This document shows, piece after piece, positions 7,078-17,400 of a stretch of DNA of 22,938 bases. The DNA lies in assembly GCF_025602895.1 (NCBI RefSeq), contig NW_026516554.1, positions 1-22,938 on the forward strand, read 5' to 3'. The position numbers were made by a program, and so were the translations under genes. The notes beneath the pieces were generated by a model. The model made no database searches. It saw nothing but the letters and a program-made list of their open reading frames with translations, and was not told where the DNA came from. Positions within the stretch are counted from its first letter, which is position 1; the number at the start of each line of letters is the position of its first letter. This DNA is from Polychytrium aggregatum. Its lineage: Eukaryota > Chytridiomycota > Chytridiomycetes > Polychytriales.

Positions 7078-10000
7078 AGCCGTGCCCACCGCCTTCCGAA
7101 AGTGAAGACATTGGTAAGGTGCCTTTGGTAAGTACTGGGGAAGCAGTGATGTGCGGACAGCTTCGCCTTGCCTCTGGACCGGCGGACACTCTCAGCTCTG
7201 GCATAGTACCCGTGGCACCTCTGGTGTCACTGGGAACTGCACCTCATCCACAGGTGCAAATACCTGAGCTGTCCTGCCAACCCTCGGCAAAGTTAACTGT
7301 CTGTGCTAGCCGCAACCCTGGTGCCGAAGCTGGTACCGAACCAAAGTCTTGTGTTTCGTCTGTTCGTCGTTGCTCGTTGGTTGTTTCCGTCGCTGTTCGT
7401 CTTCCTTCTGGTGATTCTCTGTCGTGCGAAGGACTTGTCGATTCTGGTGCCTCTGGCAACTTTATCGACGAGGACTTTGTTACTCGACACTCTGTCCCCA
7501 CCTGCTCCAAGGCTTCGCCCTTGGCAGTGGAAGGCGTGGATGGTAAGCCGCTGTCGTCTGGCCCCATCCTCCGCGAGACTGCTCCACTCGAGGTGATTCT
7601 CGGGGACGTCTCGCAACGCCTTCGGTTCGATGTGATCAGGTCTCCACATCAACCACTTATCCTTGGCTTTCCTTGGTTGCGCACCGCCGAGCCCAAGATT
7701 GTCTGGTCTCGCGGTCTTCTTTGTCTCCCTCCTTCTGTTGATTCCGACCCCTCTCCATGCACTACTTCTCTTTCGTCTTGCTCCACTTCCTCCAATGTCA
7801 CTCCCCTTCTTGATGATTCCACTCCTTTGATTGATCTAAGCTCCTCTCCTACGCTCCCACCTTCGTCTTCCCCTTCTTGTCTTGTTCCTCCCGAACCCCT
7901 TCGCTCTTCCCAAACCCCTTCTCCTGCTGTCAGTTCTCTTTCCCTCCTTGATGTACCTCCTCCTGTTGTTTGTTCTTCGGACATTGTTCAGAATAAAGTA
8001 ACCGTCGAACATTATTCTGACCTTGTCCACGCCCCTCCTCTCAGCTCGGACGCTCCTCTCCGCGTCTGCAGCATTGATTACCGCTCGATGCGCGAGTCTT
8101 TGGATGCATGCAGGCATGGAACGCAACCCCTGACCATCTTTCAGGTCCATGTCCTGCCCACTGACGAGCCGAGCACTGCGACTGTCGAAGTGCCTGCGGA
8201 GTACAAGGACTTCCTGTCTGTTTTCTCTAAACAGGAAGCTGACTCCTTGCCTCCGCATCGCCCTTACGACTGCCCCATTGACTTGGAGCCGGGCAAGTCG
8301 CCAAAGTTCGGGCCTCTGTACTCACTGTCCGAGCCCGAGCTTCACGCTCTGCGTGACTATCTCGACGAGAATCTTGCCAAGGGATTCGTTCGTCCTTCGT
8401 CGTCCCCAGCAGGCTCACCAATCCTCTTCGTCAAGAAGAAGGACGGCTCACTTCGTCTTTGCGTTGACTACCGCGCACTGAACGGTATCACGGTAAAGAA
8501 CCGTTACCCTTTACCGCTGATCGGCGAGCTGCTGGACCGACTTCGAGGCGCGAAGGTGTTCACTAAGCTGGACCTTCGTGGAGCCTACAATCTGCTGCGC
8601 ATCCGCTCCGGGGACGAGTGGAAGACAGCTTTCCGTACTCGATATGGGCACTTCGAGTACTTGGTGATGCCCTTTGGGCTCACCAACGCGCCAGCGACGT
8701 TCCAGCACTTCATCAACGACGTCCTGCGCACCGAGTTGGACCAGTTCGCAATTGCGTATCTTGACGATATCTTGATCTACAGTGCTGATCCGTCGCAGCA
8801 TGTAGAGCACGTCAAGCAGGTCCTCTCGAAGCTCCGAGCTGCAAAGCTGTATTGCAAGCTGGAGAAGTGCGAGTTCTCCAAAACCTCGGTCTCGTTCCTT
8901 GGTTTCATGGTCTCGCCCGAGGGCATCGGTATGGAGCGATCCAAGCTCTCTGCGATCTTGGATTGGCCCATACCGCACAACATCTCGGATCTTCGATCCT
9001 TTGTCGGGTTTGCGAACTTCTATCGACGCTTCATCGATGGATACGCAAAGATCGCGGGGCCCATGACTCGGCTCTTCCGGAAGACGCATGGCTTCCAGTG
9101 GTCCCGCGAAGCCGATAAAGCATTCAGATCCTTGAAGGATGCCTTCGTTTCGGAGCCCGTTCTGGTGCATCCGGACCCATCCAAGCCGTTCGTCGTAGAG
9201 TCAGATGCGTCGGACTTTGCGCTTGGATGCGTGCTCTCCCAGCGGGGTGCTGATGATCGCCTTCATCCTTGCTCGTTCCATTCGCGGACACTCTCGAATG
9301 CTGAACGTAACTACAGCATATACGAGAAAGAGCTGTTGGCGATCAAGGAGGCTTTCGAGGCGTGGCGACACTACCTCGAAGGCGCCCAGCATCCCGTTGC
9401 CGTTCTGACCGACCACAAGAACTTGGAGTACCTGGCAACGGCTCGCATCCTAAACCAGCGTCATGCACGGTGGTCCCAGTTCTTGTCTCGGTTCGACATC
9501 CGCATCCAGTACCGTCCTGGTGCGAGGAACGGCAAGGCCGATGCCCTGTCTCGTCGCTCGGACTACATCCCTTCGTCGGCCTCCGTGTCGAGGGATCCGC
9601 CTCTGCTTCTCGATCCTGCCGCGGTGATACGCGTGCTGCGAAGCAGAGACGCCCGCTCTTCGGTTGCAAGTCGCAGTGACCCTGTGGACTTGCTGCAGCT
9701 CATAGCCGAAGAGCAGGCTCGGGATCCCGGTCTAGACAAATACCGTCGTGACCCGAAGTTCGTCTGGAATGGCCAGTACCTCACCTTCCAGAACAGGATT
9801 GTGGTCCCAGAGTCGTGCCGAGTTCCGGCGCTCAAGTCGTGCCATGACCCAGTCGCTGTGGGTCATCCAGGCATCCGACGGACTCTGGCTCTGGTATCGC
9901 GACAGTTTTGGTGGCAAACCTATCGGAAAGATGTCAAAGAGTACGTCTCGACGTGCGACACCTGTGCACGCTCGAAAGCTCCGCGACACAAGCCGTTTGG

Positions 10001-11141
10001 GTTCCTGTTGCCACTCCAGACAGCCGATCGACCCTGGGGGACACTGACCATGGACTTTATCACTGATCTGCCAAAGTCCAAGGGTCACACCTGCATCTTT
10101 GTGGTGGTATGCAGCCTCACAAAGATGGCACACTTTATGTCCTGGCGTTCACTGCCGTCGGCGGAGGAGACTGCGTCACTGTTCCTCGATAATGTCTTTC
10201 GTCTCCATGGCCTCCCCGACACAGTGGTTTCAGACCGAGGAAGTCAGTTCACCTCTCGGTTCTGGAAGGCACTCTGCACGCAGCTCGGGATCCAAACCAG
10301 TCTGTCCACGGCCTTCCATCCCCAGACCGATGGACAGACTGAGAGGGTCAACCAGGTCATCAACCAATACCTGCGCTGTTACACGTCGTATCAGCAAGAT
10401 GACTGGGCCGAGCTGCTGCCGTTGGCCGAGTTCTCTTACAATAACCTCGAGAACTCGTCAACACATGCCTCGCCATTCTTGGCAACCTATGGGTTCCACC
10501 CAAGGTTCGAAGTCCCCGTTGTCGCTGGCGGCCCTGATGTTCCCTCTGCCACGGAGAGGGTTGAACATCTCCAGCGGAACCTGGCACTGTTGAAGGAGAA
10601 TCTTGAGAAGGCAAAGTCTGACTACAAGCACTTCTCAGATCTCCGGAGGTCCCAGGCTCCCGACTTGCGTCCGGGCGATCAAGTCTGGGTGCTGACTCGT
10701 AACATCAGCACCACTCGCCCAAGCAAGAAGCTGGATTACCAGAGGATTGGACCATTCACCATCCTCGAGGCCGTCGGGACATTGGCTTTCCGCCTGGACT
10801 TGCCAAAGGACATAAAGGTGCACCCGGTGTTCCATGTGTCTCTTCTTGAGCCCTACAAGAAGAACTCGCTTCCGGGTCGGGTGCAAGCGCCGCCCCCTGC
10901 GGTGGTCATCGATGGGAACTTGGAGTGGGAGGTCGAAGAGATCTTAGACTCCAAGTTCGTGCGCGGAAAGCTGCACTATCTCATCGATTGGAAAGGCTAC
11001 CCGGTCACCGATCGAAGTTGGGAGCCCGCCGACATTGTCTTTGCCCCAACGGTGGCCGCGGAGTACCACCGACGCTACCCAGACAAGCCTGGCCCCAGGA
11101 GAACTCAAGATGGAACACGCCGTAGTTTGAGGAGGAGATAG
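7041..11141 (+). CDS. pol: Pol polyprotein of outer retrotransposon (made as Gag-Pol by -1 frameshift)
   Basis: The frame is open from the slippery site to TAG 11139-11141 and gives a predicted 1686-residue Gag-Pol. Domains in order: aspartic protease DSGA (Asp at 7440); a long Ser/Pro/Thr-rich linker (about 7735-7970) not seen in the inner element; reverse transcriptase with YLDD (8757-8768); RNase H with SDAS (Asp at 9204); integrase zinc finger H-x6-H-x29-C-x2-C (9843, 9864, 9954, 9963); catalytic Asp 10053, Asp 10233 and Glu 10341 with D-x35-E spacing; a chromodomain from about 10920 with IDWKGYP. No catalytic residue is missing. It should copy the element RNA and integrate the DNA. Confidence 0.95.
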   Translation, partial: RPGPVLSEGLEPEPCPPPSESEDIGKVPLVSTGEAVMCGQLRLASGPADTLSSGIVPVAPLVSLGTAPHPQVQIPELSCQPSAKLTVCASRNPGAEAGTEPKSCVSSVRRCSLVVSVAVRLPSGDSLSCEGLVDSGASGNFIDEDFVTRHSVPTCSKASPLAVEGVDGKPLSSGPILRETAPLEVILGDVSQRLRFDVIRSPHQPLILGFPWLRTAEPKIVWSRGLLCLPPSVDSDPSPCTTSLSSCSTSSNVTPLLDDSTPLIDLSSSPTLPPSSSPSCLVPPEPLRSSQTPSPAVSSLSLLDVPPPVVCSSDIVQNKVTVEHYSDLVHAPPLSSDAPLRVCSIDYRSMRESLDACRHGTQPLTIFQVHVLPTDEPSTATVEVPAEYKDFLSVFSKQEADSLPPHRPYDCPIDLEPGKSPKFGPLYSLSEPELHALRDYLDENLAKGFVRPSSSPAGSPILFVKKKDGSLRLCVDYRALNGITVKNRYPLPLIGELLDRLRGAKVFTKLDLRGAYNLLRIRSGDEWKTAFRTRYGHFEYLVMPFGLTNAPATFQHFINDVLRTELDQFAIAYLDDILIYSADPSQHVEHVKQVLSKLRAAKLYCKLEKCEFSKTSVSFLGFMVSPEGIGMERSKLSAILDWPIPHNISDLRSFVGFANFYRRFIDGYAKIAGPMTRLFRKTHGFQWSREADKAFRSLKDAFVSEPVLVHPDPSKPFVVESDASDFALGCVLSQRGADDRLHPCSFHSRTLSNAERNYSIYEKELLAIKEAFEAWRHYLEGAQHPVAVLTDHKNLEYLATARILNQRHARWSQFLSRFDIRIQYRPGARNGKADALSRRSDYIPSSASVSRDPPLLLDPAAVIRVLRSRDARSSVASRSDPVDLLQLIAEEQARDPGLDKYRRDPKFVWNGQYLTFQNRIVVPESCRVPALKSCHDPVAVGHPGIRRTLALVSRQFWWQTYRKDVKEYVSTCDTCARSKAPRHKPFGFLLPLQTADRPWGTLTMDFITDLPKSKGHTCIFVVVCSLTKMAHFMSWRSLPSAEETASLFLDNVFRLHGLPDTVVSDRGSQFTSRFWKALCTQLGIQTSLSTAFHPQTDGQTERVNQVINQYLRCYTSYQQDDWAELLPLAEFSYNNLENSSTHASPFLATYGFHPRFEVPVVAGGPDVPSATERVEHLQRNLALLKENLEKAKSDYKHFSDLRRSQAPDLRPGDQVWVLTRNISTTRPSKKLDYQRIGPFTILEAVGTLAFRLDLPKDIKVHPVFHVSLLEPYKKNSLPGRVQAPPPAVVIDGNLEWEVEEILDSKFVRGKLHYLIDWKGYPVTDRSWEPADIVFAPTVAAEYHRRYPDKPGPRRTQDGTRRSLRRR
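11129..11141 (+). other. Polypurine tract of outer element
   Basis: GAGGAGGAGATAG lies directly before the 3' LTR and overlaps the pol stop codon. It is the usual primer site for plus-strand DNA synthesis. Confidence 0.7.
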
Positions 11142-11560
11142 TGTGATGACCAGCATCACAACGGACCAATGAGATTGTCCCGCATGCTCTCGCCCTCCGC
11201 ACCAATCATGAGTCCCCACGTGTTTGTTTGCCCCCATGCATGAGCACGCGCCGTTGCCACCCGCGTCTACTGGTTTCCTGCCTCCCCCACCGCTCGGCAC
11301 ATGTCCCCGGGCTGTGCCAAGCCTCTCTCGCTTGCACACCAGCCACTCTCGCACCCCCTTCTCGCTTCTCTGTGATGCTCCACCCTTCTCGCCCACTTTT
11401 GCCCCTCGACCTCCTCCCGGTCTATAAATAGCCCTGCATGTCTGAGCCTATGTTGAACACCAGTTCGAACAAAACTTGTTCTTTGGTGTTCGGGGCTAAA
11501 AGCTAATAAAGCTCATACCAAGCACTTGGTCTTCGTCCTTGCGCTTGTTCACTCCTTACA
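11142..11560 (+). repeat. Complete 3' LTR of outer element
   Basis: The 419 bp run TGTGATG...CTTACA. The first 19 bases form a perfect inverted repeat (TGTGATG, 5-nt loop, CATCACA). A TATA box is at 11423-11430 and AGTTCGAACAAA at 11462-11473. Its promoter points into the host frame that starts at 11561. Confidence 0.95.
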
Positions 11561-12701
11561 ACGAGTGGCGCCCAGACTTCGGTCTCTAGTTTGGCCCATG
11601 GCATCGCTGCGTTTGCCTCCAGTGTCCCAGCCAAGGCTCAAATGTCGTCTCCTAAACCGTCACCCACCCCGTCAATGCGCGCACCCATGGCCACGGCAGC
11701 GCATTCGATCACTTCATCTGGCCAGGAAGCAGGGCCCATAGCGTTTGCCTTGCAAGCGCTCTCCAACTCGGCGCACACATCCAATTTCAGCGGATCGACC
11801 CTGGGCAACGGCCAATATGCAACCCAGACATCAAGTTTACCAACGGCGCAGGCACAGGCACTGCAGCTCCAATTGAAACAGCTTCAGCTCCAGTTCCAGC
11901 TCCAAAACCAGCTCCAGGCGAACGGATCGGCACTCAACCCCTCGATACTTCAGCTGCAGTCCTCGGTAGCACCGCAGGCTCACCCAAGCTTGCAAAACAC
12001 CACCTCCAGTCTCTTTGCCCAATTCAAAACCCAGGCGCAAGCGCATGCACATGCTCAAGCCCAAGTCCATGGGCAAACGCAAGCCCAGGTCCAAGCACAG
12101 GCCTTGCAGTTGGTCGGAGAAGAGGCAGCCGTCGGGACCCCATCCCCGGCGGTTGTTCAGGCTACACAGGTATGAATCGTGTGGCGGCTCGGAGCTGTAG
12201 ACTGCTGAGTGGACCGAGGGACCATGGTGCTCACACTGCCGCTTTTTTTCGTTCACTGCCACTCAGCTCTAGATTGTCTCTCTGACAACCGCTTCTGCTA
12301 CTGCTGCCTCGCCAAACCGTCTTGATGCTGGAGCCTTGTTGATCAAGCCATCGTCGGGCCAATCTTGCCACATGTGCACATCCCCGCTATGTCCGCTGTG
12401 TCCGCTGAACTCAACTGACAGCAGTTACATTCGACCGTCAACTTTGAAGGCCTCAGCTGCAACGATACTTGGACAACGACGACGACGACGACGGCGGCGG
12501 CCACTATCCTGCCGGGCGATCCTGGGGCCGATGACTTGCTGCAGATGCCGACGGGAATTGGCGCTGACCGAGCCATTGTTTTGTATGTACTCAAGGGACC
12601 CTCTGCTGGCCCTGCTTTTTGACAACCCATTCTAATTTGTATTTTGTAGTGTTTCTTTGCGGTGGCGAATGATGCTGCATGCTCGATACGCCTGCTTGTA
12701 A
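11561..12701 (+). CDS. Gln-rich host protein, 5' part cut or displaced by the outer element
   Basis: I do not recognise this protein. The frame is open from the LTR junction (ACG AGT GGC...) to a splice donor at 12170; the first in-frame ATG is 11642. Exon 1 encodes a Ser/Ala/Pro/Gln-rich region with a run of L-Q-L-Q type repeats (about 11850-11960) and an A-Q-A-Q-rich run (12030-12105). An intron 12170-12421 (GTATGA...CAG) joins in frame to 12422, which encodes a seven-Thr run. Then either translation stops at TGA 12620-12622, or a well-formed intron 12583-12649 (GTATGT, CTAAT, TTTTGTAG) is removed and the frame ends at TAA 12699-12701. Gln-rich repeats suggest, without proving, a transcription-related protein. 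The open junction suggests insertion into an exon, so the true start is probably left of the window. Confidence 0.55.
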
Positions 12702-13064
12702 ATATACGGTTTACGCTTCATTCAGCAAAACATCCGTGAGGCTTTGATATCGCGATGCGGGGCACGGGGCAACGCAATCGATCATCTGGACAGCTCCATG
12801 CAAAGTGTATATTCAGAAGCGGCATTTGCCAAACACGACATGCCTTTTATCGCTTCCCAGGCGCCAGTGAAACTATTGATCCATCCACACGACGTCAGCC
12901 TGCAGTTTGTTTAGTCCTTCCTTCGAACTGCTCGAGGCGGCGACTGAAGAATAAAGGACGAGGGATCGCTGTTCCTCCTTTCTCTCCTTGCTGGGTGTGT
13001 ACAAGCGGCCGCGCAGGGCCAACGGCATGGACGGAGAGGCACAAGTCCCGGATGCCGTCGGTGC
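12702..13064. other. Gene-free stretch between convergent genes
   Basis: I see no coding region here. It should hold the 3' untranslated ends of the Gln-rich gene and of LSM2. A long + strand frame (from 12755) runs into LSM2 exon 3 on the opposite strand and looks like chance. Confidence 0.6.
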
Positions 13065-14020
13065 TTATCGAGGCTGAACTGCTTCTCGTCGGGTGGCGTC
13101 CTGCAAAAGCGCGGTATCGACTGAGGGAGAAGGAAGCTGCACGTATCGCACGACCGATCCGCGGATGAAGCAGTTTCGGACGGAGGCCTGATGTCGCCAG
13201 ATCAGGATCATCGGTGGAATGAGGTGACCATGGTCGGCCAGAACAAAGCGATACGGCGGCAAACAGGAGAGAATGCCACAGTGGATGCATGGAGATCGAG
13301 GCACAGGTTCGGCAGCAGTCACGAGCATCGTGGTTGGATGTTGGTGGAAAGCCGCAGCATTGGACGTTGTTGCGAGCCGAAGATTGCGGAGCAGGCGATG
13401 GCCATAAATATCGCATGATCCAGATGTGATTCCGTGTTCGTATTCGATCGTGGTCCGGTTTGGTTCATTGGGGCAGATCGTGAAGACAGGTGGTTGGGTT
13501 ATCAAGCCATCAAACTCGCATGAGCAGGGAGGTCCCTCCGGCTCGGGGCGGCCCTGGCATCACAGCTCCAAGGGCACTATGGACCAACACTGGCGATCGG
13601 TTCGTTGCCTCGAATCTCGTACCATGTGCGGGAACTTTTGCTCGTCAATGACCTTGATGTCGTCGAGCTTGATGTTGAGGAACTGGTCGACGGAGACCAA
13701 AACGCCTCGGATCTGCAGGTCGTTCTTGAGCTCGATCGTCACGGGCTGACCAACCAGGGTCTTGAAGAACGAGTAGAAGAGCTGTCTCGCGGAGGGCCGC
13801 AGGAATAGAGCGCTGGGAGTCAGAATGTGCGCTGGTGCCCAGAGCAGCCAGTGACGACAGCCGTCTGATCGGGATGCAAAGCCAGCGCTGCAGACCACAC
13901 CGCCTGCTGAGAGCCATCAGAACAGCAGCGACGAGTACGATGGCGCATCCGACGCTCCACCCCACCCCACCCCACCCCCAGCGATCCGCGGGCCTGCGAG
14001 CTCGCTCATCTCCTCACCAT
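13065..14020 (-). CDS. LSM2: U6 snRNA-associated Sm-like protein LSm2
   Basis: Exons on the minus strand are 14018-14020 (ATG only), 13623-13781 and 13065-13187, giving 94 residues; human LSm2 has 95. Introns are 13782-14017 (GTGAGG...ACAG) and 13188-13622 (GTACGA...CAG), all phase 0. The Sm1 motif (about residues 12-45, with VDQFLNIKL) and Sm2 motif (FIRGSVVRYV) are both present, as is the near-invariant LFYSFFKTL start. LSm2 is a ring subunit of LSm2-8, which binds U6 snRNA 3' ends in the nucleus, and of LSm1-7, which acts in cytoplasmic mRNA decapping and decay. The start rests on GCCGCCATG followed at once by a good donor. The gene is divergent from RAD5. Confidence 0.93.
13960..13979 (-). 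other. Potential G-quadruplex in LSM2 intron 1
   Basis: On the minus (LSM2 sense) strand there are four G runs of 5, 4, 4 and 4 with single-base T loops, about 40 bases after the 5' splice site of the intron. Single-base loops favour very stable quadruplexes. Confidence 0.6.
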
Positions 14021-14436
14021 GGCGGCGACGTGTGCTTGAACGATCCGATCGATGGTGCTGGCTGGGCTGCTGGCGATGCTGGCCACGAAAAGGCAAGCCA
14101 GGCCCTGGTCATGTGCGCAGATCGAGGGCGGGTCGAGGGCGGATCCAGCCAGCGGGCCATTTTGCTGGAAATGGGAATGCCCATGAAATCGCACCGCCGA
14201 TGCCAGAACACCGCACCGCACCAGCGCATCTGGCAGAGGCCGCTGGCACCGAGGTGAGTTGACAACCGACGTGGGGCAGACAGACGCAGCTGGCTGCACC
14301 TGGAGGGAATCTGACTCTCCGGGACACCGCCTTGATCTGTCTGCGCCCCTTGCAGGTTTTGGGATCGCGTCTGTCTGAATCTAGACTCCAGAAGCATCGC
14401 AACCAAACGAGCAGTACCAAAGCCGCAATCTGCCGC
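14021..14436. promoter_or_regulatory. Shared upstream region of LSM2 and RAD5
   Basis: These 416 bp separate the two divergent start codons and so must hold both promoters and leaders. I see no TATA box or clear operator motif. Frames here are short and overlap on both strands, with no family resemblance. Confidence 0.55.
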
Positions 14437-17400
14437 ATGAGCTCCGAGCATGTGGTCCTGCTGGACGGCAGCAGCGACAGCGAAGGCGACGACATTCCCA
14501 GCAATGCTCTAAACGATACCCGGAGTGCCATCCAGCCAGCGCGCGCTCTCCAGAATCCGGAGGCGATCGAGGAACCCAGCAAAGACAACCGACCCCAATC
14601 TCATCCGCACTTTGCGCAGCTGGAGATTCTCAAGTCTGTTCTCGTCGGTGCATCCGACGATAAGCTGCTGCATTACCTGGCTGCAGCAAACGGCGATGTC
14701 TCCCAGGCAGCCAACTTTTATCTGACGGACGATGCAAGGGCGGCCACAGCGGCAGCAACATCCCATCCGATCCTGCTGCAGCATGCCCAGACACCGATGC
14801 TGCACGCCAGCCCGCCACAGTCCCCGCCAAGCACTTTGCAGTCGCAGAGGAAGCTGACTCAAGCCAAGGTCAACGCTCGAACAAAGCCGTCCAAGGTCCC
14901 AGTCGAAGCCGAAACCGAAGCCGAAGCCGAACCACACACACTCATCCAGTTCCCAGCCCAGATCGGCGAGGTCATTGCGATTGCCCTGTCGACAACTCGG
15001 GGCCGTGGACTCTTGCTCGACGGTGACCTGCTGACGGTCGAGAGACCCAAAATGACAGGACCCGTCGCAAAGAAGCGCAAGACAGGCGGGTTCAACCTCT
15101 CTGGCAGCTCTTCATTCTCCCTTGGTTCCAAGGGAAACACGATCGTGCGCCTGATCCATGCTTCCAGCGGAAGAGAGATCGCCAAGCTTCATTCCGACTA
15201 CGGCTACTTTGTGAGCCGACTGATCGATTTGGATGTGGTAATGTCCCTGGTTCGAAGATGAAGCAAGCCGGCAAAGAGTCAGGCGTGCGCACTCTGACGC
15301 TCACAGGCTTCCCTCCTGTTCCAGTGTCACTTTACAGCAACTGCCGTCGCTCCACCGATGGACTTGAACGTCACAGACGAAATCATCGTGAGCATGAAGG
15401 TCCGCCAGTTCATCCAGCATTGGTTCCATACGCTGCTCGGAGTCTCTCACATGCACCTTGGGATAGCCGAGCCTCCCACTTACTTGTTGATTCATTCACT
15501 CATCCAGGTTTACTTCAAAGACAGGGCATTTTCGGCCGTCCCACCGTCGGTGTACGCAAAAATGAGTACCGAGGAAGTCGAAAAGCAGGCAGAAGAGCGG
15601 AGGGACTGTCTCAGGGTGCTCTTGGAAAGACTCGGCCATCTTGGCACCGCGTCATCAAGCGGCTCGGCGACAACGGGGTCACACCCTGGGCCAGACGCAG
15701 TCATGAGCGACACTGAGCTGCGCCAGATATACGAGAAAGCAGAGCGATTCGAAGCCCTTCTCGACGAAACCGAACCTGCCAAAGGCATGACTGTCACGCT
15801 CAGGTCCTATCAAAAGCAGGTTAGCACTATCGACTCCTTTCGGAGACACGTTGCTATAGACCACCCGCTCCCTGCCCCACATCGAGGTGGTACTCACCAC
15901 GAACACCGTACAAACACACAGGCGTTGTCGTTCCTTTTGAAAAAAGAGCAACATGGAGCCGAGATTGATCAGCCTGACGACGGGCACGAGTCCCGCTCGG
16001 CACAGAGCTTATCACCACTTTGGAAGGAGGTAAATGGTATCAGCAGGGTTTCAGCGCGCATATGGTATCATGTCTAAACGGTGCACCCGATTCACCAACC
16101 GCTTCATCGCGGAGATTGCTCCACCCACGACGCATCGACATCTTCTAATTCTGCACTCGGTTTCAGCTTGCTTTCTTCGACTGCGACAACAAGTTCTACT
16201 TTGCGCCCCATTCAGGTATGTCTTGGTCCTGAGCACCGCACGTAGATCACTGCTGCGTTGCTCACTCAGCATTCCTTATCCAGGCGAGCTTTCGCTGACA
16301 CGGCCCGTAGAGAAGCCCTGCCATGGCGGCATCCTGGCTGGTGAGAGCGACGCGGACTGCCACGCACTGCACTCCTCCGGGGCTCAAACGCTGTCGTCAA
16401 AGGTTGACTGTGCCTCGGAGATGCGGTCGATTTTACTTTGGTCAAGATACATGATCTGAAACTGGCCTGTTGGCTCATGGCAACCTCGCTTGTATCCCCC
16501 TGAAAGATGAAATGGGACTCGGGAAAACGATCGAGGTAAGGAATATTGACATCGGCCTCGAGACTGGATTGGAGCACCTTTCTCATCCTTGCATTACCCT
16601 GCAGATCATATCCCTCATTCACTCCAACCGCGCAGGGAAGCAACGCTCGGAATCCAGCCACTCGCCTGCCACGCTGGTTGTCTGTCCTTTGAACGTCCTT
16701 GCTCAATGGCGCGACGAGATTGAGCGTTGCCTTGGCTCAGCTGGCGATGTGATGGTATATTATGGCAATGAGCGGAAACTCGGTACACACTCATGGCCAC
16801 TGGTGGTGTAAGTTGATGATGCAGCACAGAGACTGACCGAATGGAACAGTCGAGAGGAGATGGAGATGGAGATGGGGTAGAAGTGCGTGCTGAAACACAT
16901 TGCATGTAGCCAAGGGTCTCGTGTCGCGAATCCCAGGAGTGACTCGACCAGACCAATCCCACACATGCTGGCTGATCGAAACGAAGGAAGCTCGCTCTTG
17001 CACTGCTCACCCTCTTGTCTGCGACAGTCTAACGACATATGGAACGCTATCGAGCGAAATCGACCGAGGTACCTCACCTCTGTACTCTACTGTCTGGTTC
17101 CGAATCGTCCTGGGTATGTTGCTGGCCATTTTCTTGCAAAAGCACAGGCGGATGGACTCAATTCAGTCGACCAGGGCTGGCAGACTAAAAGCGAGATCAT
17201 CACGGTCCCCAACGGCCGCGCAGACGAGGCACATTATATCCGGGAGCGATCGACCAAAATGGCAAAAGCGTGCCACATGCTCTCAGGCATCAATCGGTGG
17301 GCAATCACGGGAACACCGATCGTCAATAAGTTGGAGTAAGTCTGCGCCGCATCGTGGTGTTCGTCGGCCGCACACTCTATCGACACTGTCCATCCAAAGC

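Larger units (their letters stand above)
1..11560 (+). mobile_element. Outer Ty3/Gypsy chromovirus-type LTR retrotransposon, 5' end outside window
   Basis: The element is bounded by a partial 5' LTR (1-316) and a complete 3' LTR (11142-11560). The order is LTR, primer region, gag, protease, reverse transcriptase, RNase H, integrase, chromodomain, polypurine tract, LTR, which is the Ty3/Gypsy order. A second element (573-6038) is inserted at the start of its gag, but a duplicated copy of the gag start to the right leaves gag (6082-7059) and pol open throughout. The two LTRs differ over 316 aligned bases by 2 substitutions and 4 single-base indels. The 3' flank begins ACGAG, which would be the target duplication, but the matching left flank is outside the window. 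Confidence 0.95.

Noticed and set aside
7649-7984. Antisense frames inside the outer pol Ser/Pro-rich linker
   Set aside because: They mirror a low-complexity coding region and have no domain or start context.
12755-13168. 137-residue + strand frame
   Set aside because: It overlaps LSM2 exon 3 on the other strand, has mixed composition and no domain.
14332-14436. Earlier start for RAD5
   Set aside because: The frame is open upstream but contains no ATG before 14437.
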